Below, piece after piece: positions 63,565 through 64,000 of a stretch of DNA of 64,000 nucleotides. A program made the translations under genes and the position numbers. The notes below the pieces were generated by a model. The model saw nothing but the letters and a program-made list of their open reading frames with translations, made no database searches and was not told the DNA's origin. Source of the DNA: Psococerastis gibbosa (lineage: Eukaryota > Arthropoda > Insecta > Psocodea > Psocidae). Numbering within the stretch: the stretch's first letter is position 1; every line of letters starts with the position of its first letter. The DNA is taken from the NCBI GenBank assembly GCA_963971405.1, contig OZ020490.1, positions 11,580,874-11,644,873 of the forward strand. Direction: 5' to 3'.

Positions 63565-63825
63565 CAGTGGCGGCGCCGGAAATTTGAAGGTGGGGTGGCC
63601 ATGACTTACATCTGGGGGGGCCAATTAAAAAACAAAGCATTTTTCATTGGGATTAGGCATAATGAAAGCAAGTAACTTGTAATCAGTTCTAATTCTGACT
63701 TTTTTAAATTACAAAAATTCTGCTATTTAACATAAAATCTAATCGTAAAATATCTCAAACGTGGGGGGCCTGAGAAATTTTCTGGGGCCCAGGCCCCACC
63801 GGGCACCCCCGTAGCGCTGCCACTG
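63565..63825. mobile_element. hAT-type MITE, 261 bp
   Basis: Ends CAGTGGCGGCGCCGG and GTAGCGCTGCCACTG. The 8-bp flanks GACTTATT and GACTTATC match 7 of 8. Internal GGGGGG and GGGGCCCAGGCCCC blocks. Confidence 0.87.
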
Positions 63826-63898
63826 GACTTATCCCATACTAGTATTGCCATTCGCCGAGCAAATAGGAGAGGTCGTAGTCAGGGGTTGCCAACATGGA

Positions 63899-64000
63899 TT
63901 TTGTTTCTTCCAACGCCTGCTTTCAGCAATTCTGGTTTAAGCAGCCCTGTCAGCCTGGTGGAGGAGTGTTTCTATTTCTTAACATTAGGCACCCTAGGGG
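63899..64000. repeat. About 365-bp dispersed repeat (family D), copy 4, cut by the window edge
   Basis: Begins CAACGCCTGCTTTCAGCAA and continues to GCACCCTAGGGG at the last base. Same orientation as 3403-3775. Confidence 0.75.

Overview
The window is AT-rich nuclear DNA from an animal, probably an insect. The evidence is intron-rich genes with GT-AG splice sites, an arthropod-style repeat load (Ty1/copia with an initiator-Met primer site, CR1/Jockey-type and RTE-type LINEs, hAT elements, a P-element relic, tRNA-headed SINEs), and no bacterial features. A hemipteran is my best guess, but nothing in the sequence proves it.

Host genes are few. The only one I can name is TMEM94 on the minus strand (start codon at 14488, 11 coding exons down to 3093, remainder beyond the left edge). 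Its introns are full of LINE, SINE and other repeat debris. A second minus-strand gene probably starts at 49901 (one coding exon with good splice sites plus a possible upstream untranslated exon near 51.8 kb), but I cannot name it. Weak single-exon candidates lie at 48644-48709 and 53296-53620.

Mobile DNA fills the rest. At 15.2-18.3 kb there is a decayed P-element/THAP9-type transposase bounded by an exact 22-bp inverted repeat. At 20570-31868 a Ty1/copia element with 5-bp target duplication TTCAC carries an intact two-ORF LINE inside its polyprotein gene and a 1.04-kb LTR mini-element (TRIM) inside its 3' LTR. At 34274-40879 there is a 6.6-kb DNA transposon with 37-bp terminal inverted repeats, ATAT target duplication and a three-exon gene for an insect-type transposase-like protein of a poorly described family. 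That gene has a one-base frame change in an A10 run and a stop just before its acidic tail. From 41 to 64 kb there are hAT-type non-autonomous elements with 8-bp duplications, LINE fragments (one with a twin-priming 5' inversion), two tRNA-like sequences and several foldback elements.

The two strongest candidates for undescribed biology are the 6.6-kb transposon and a set of short near-perfect hairpin elements (18638, 36263, 44070, 53966, 55415, 58062). Those hairpins share loop-side sequence and ends, while the middle of the arms differs between copies yet stays complementary within each copy. All database-type assignments here come from recognising motifs by eye; no search was run.
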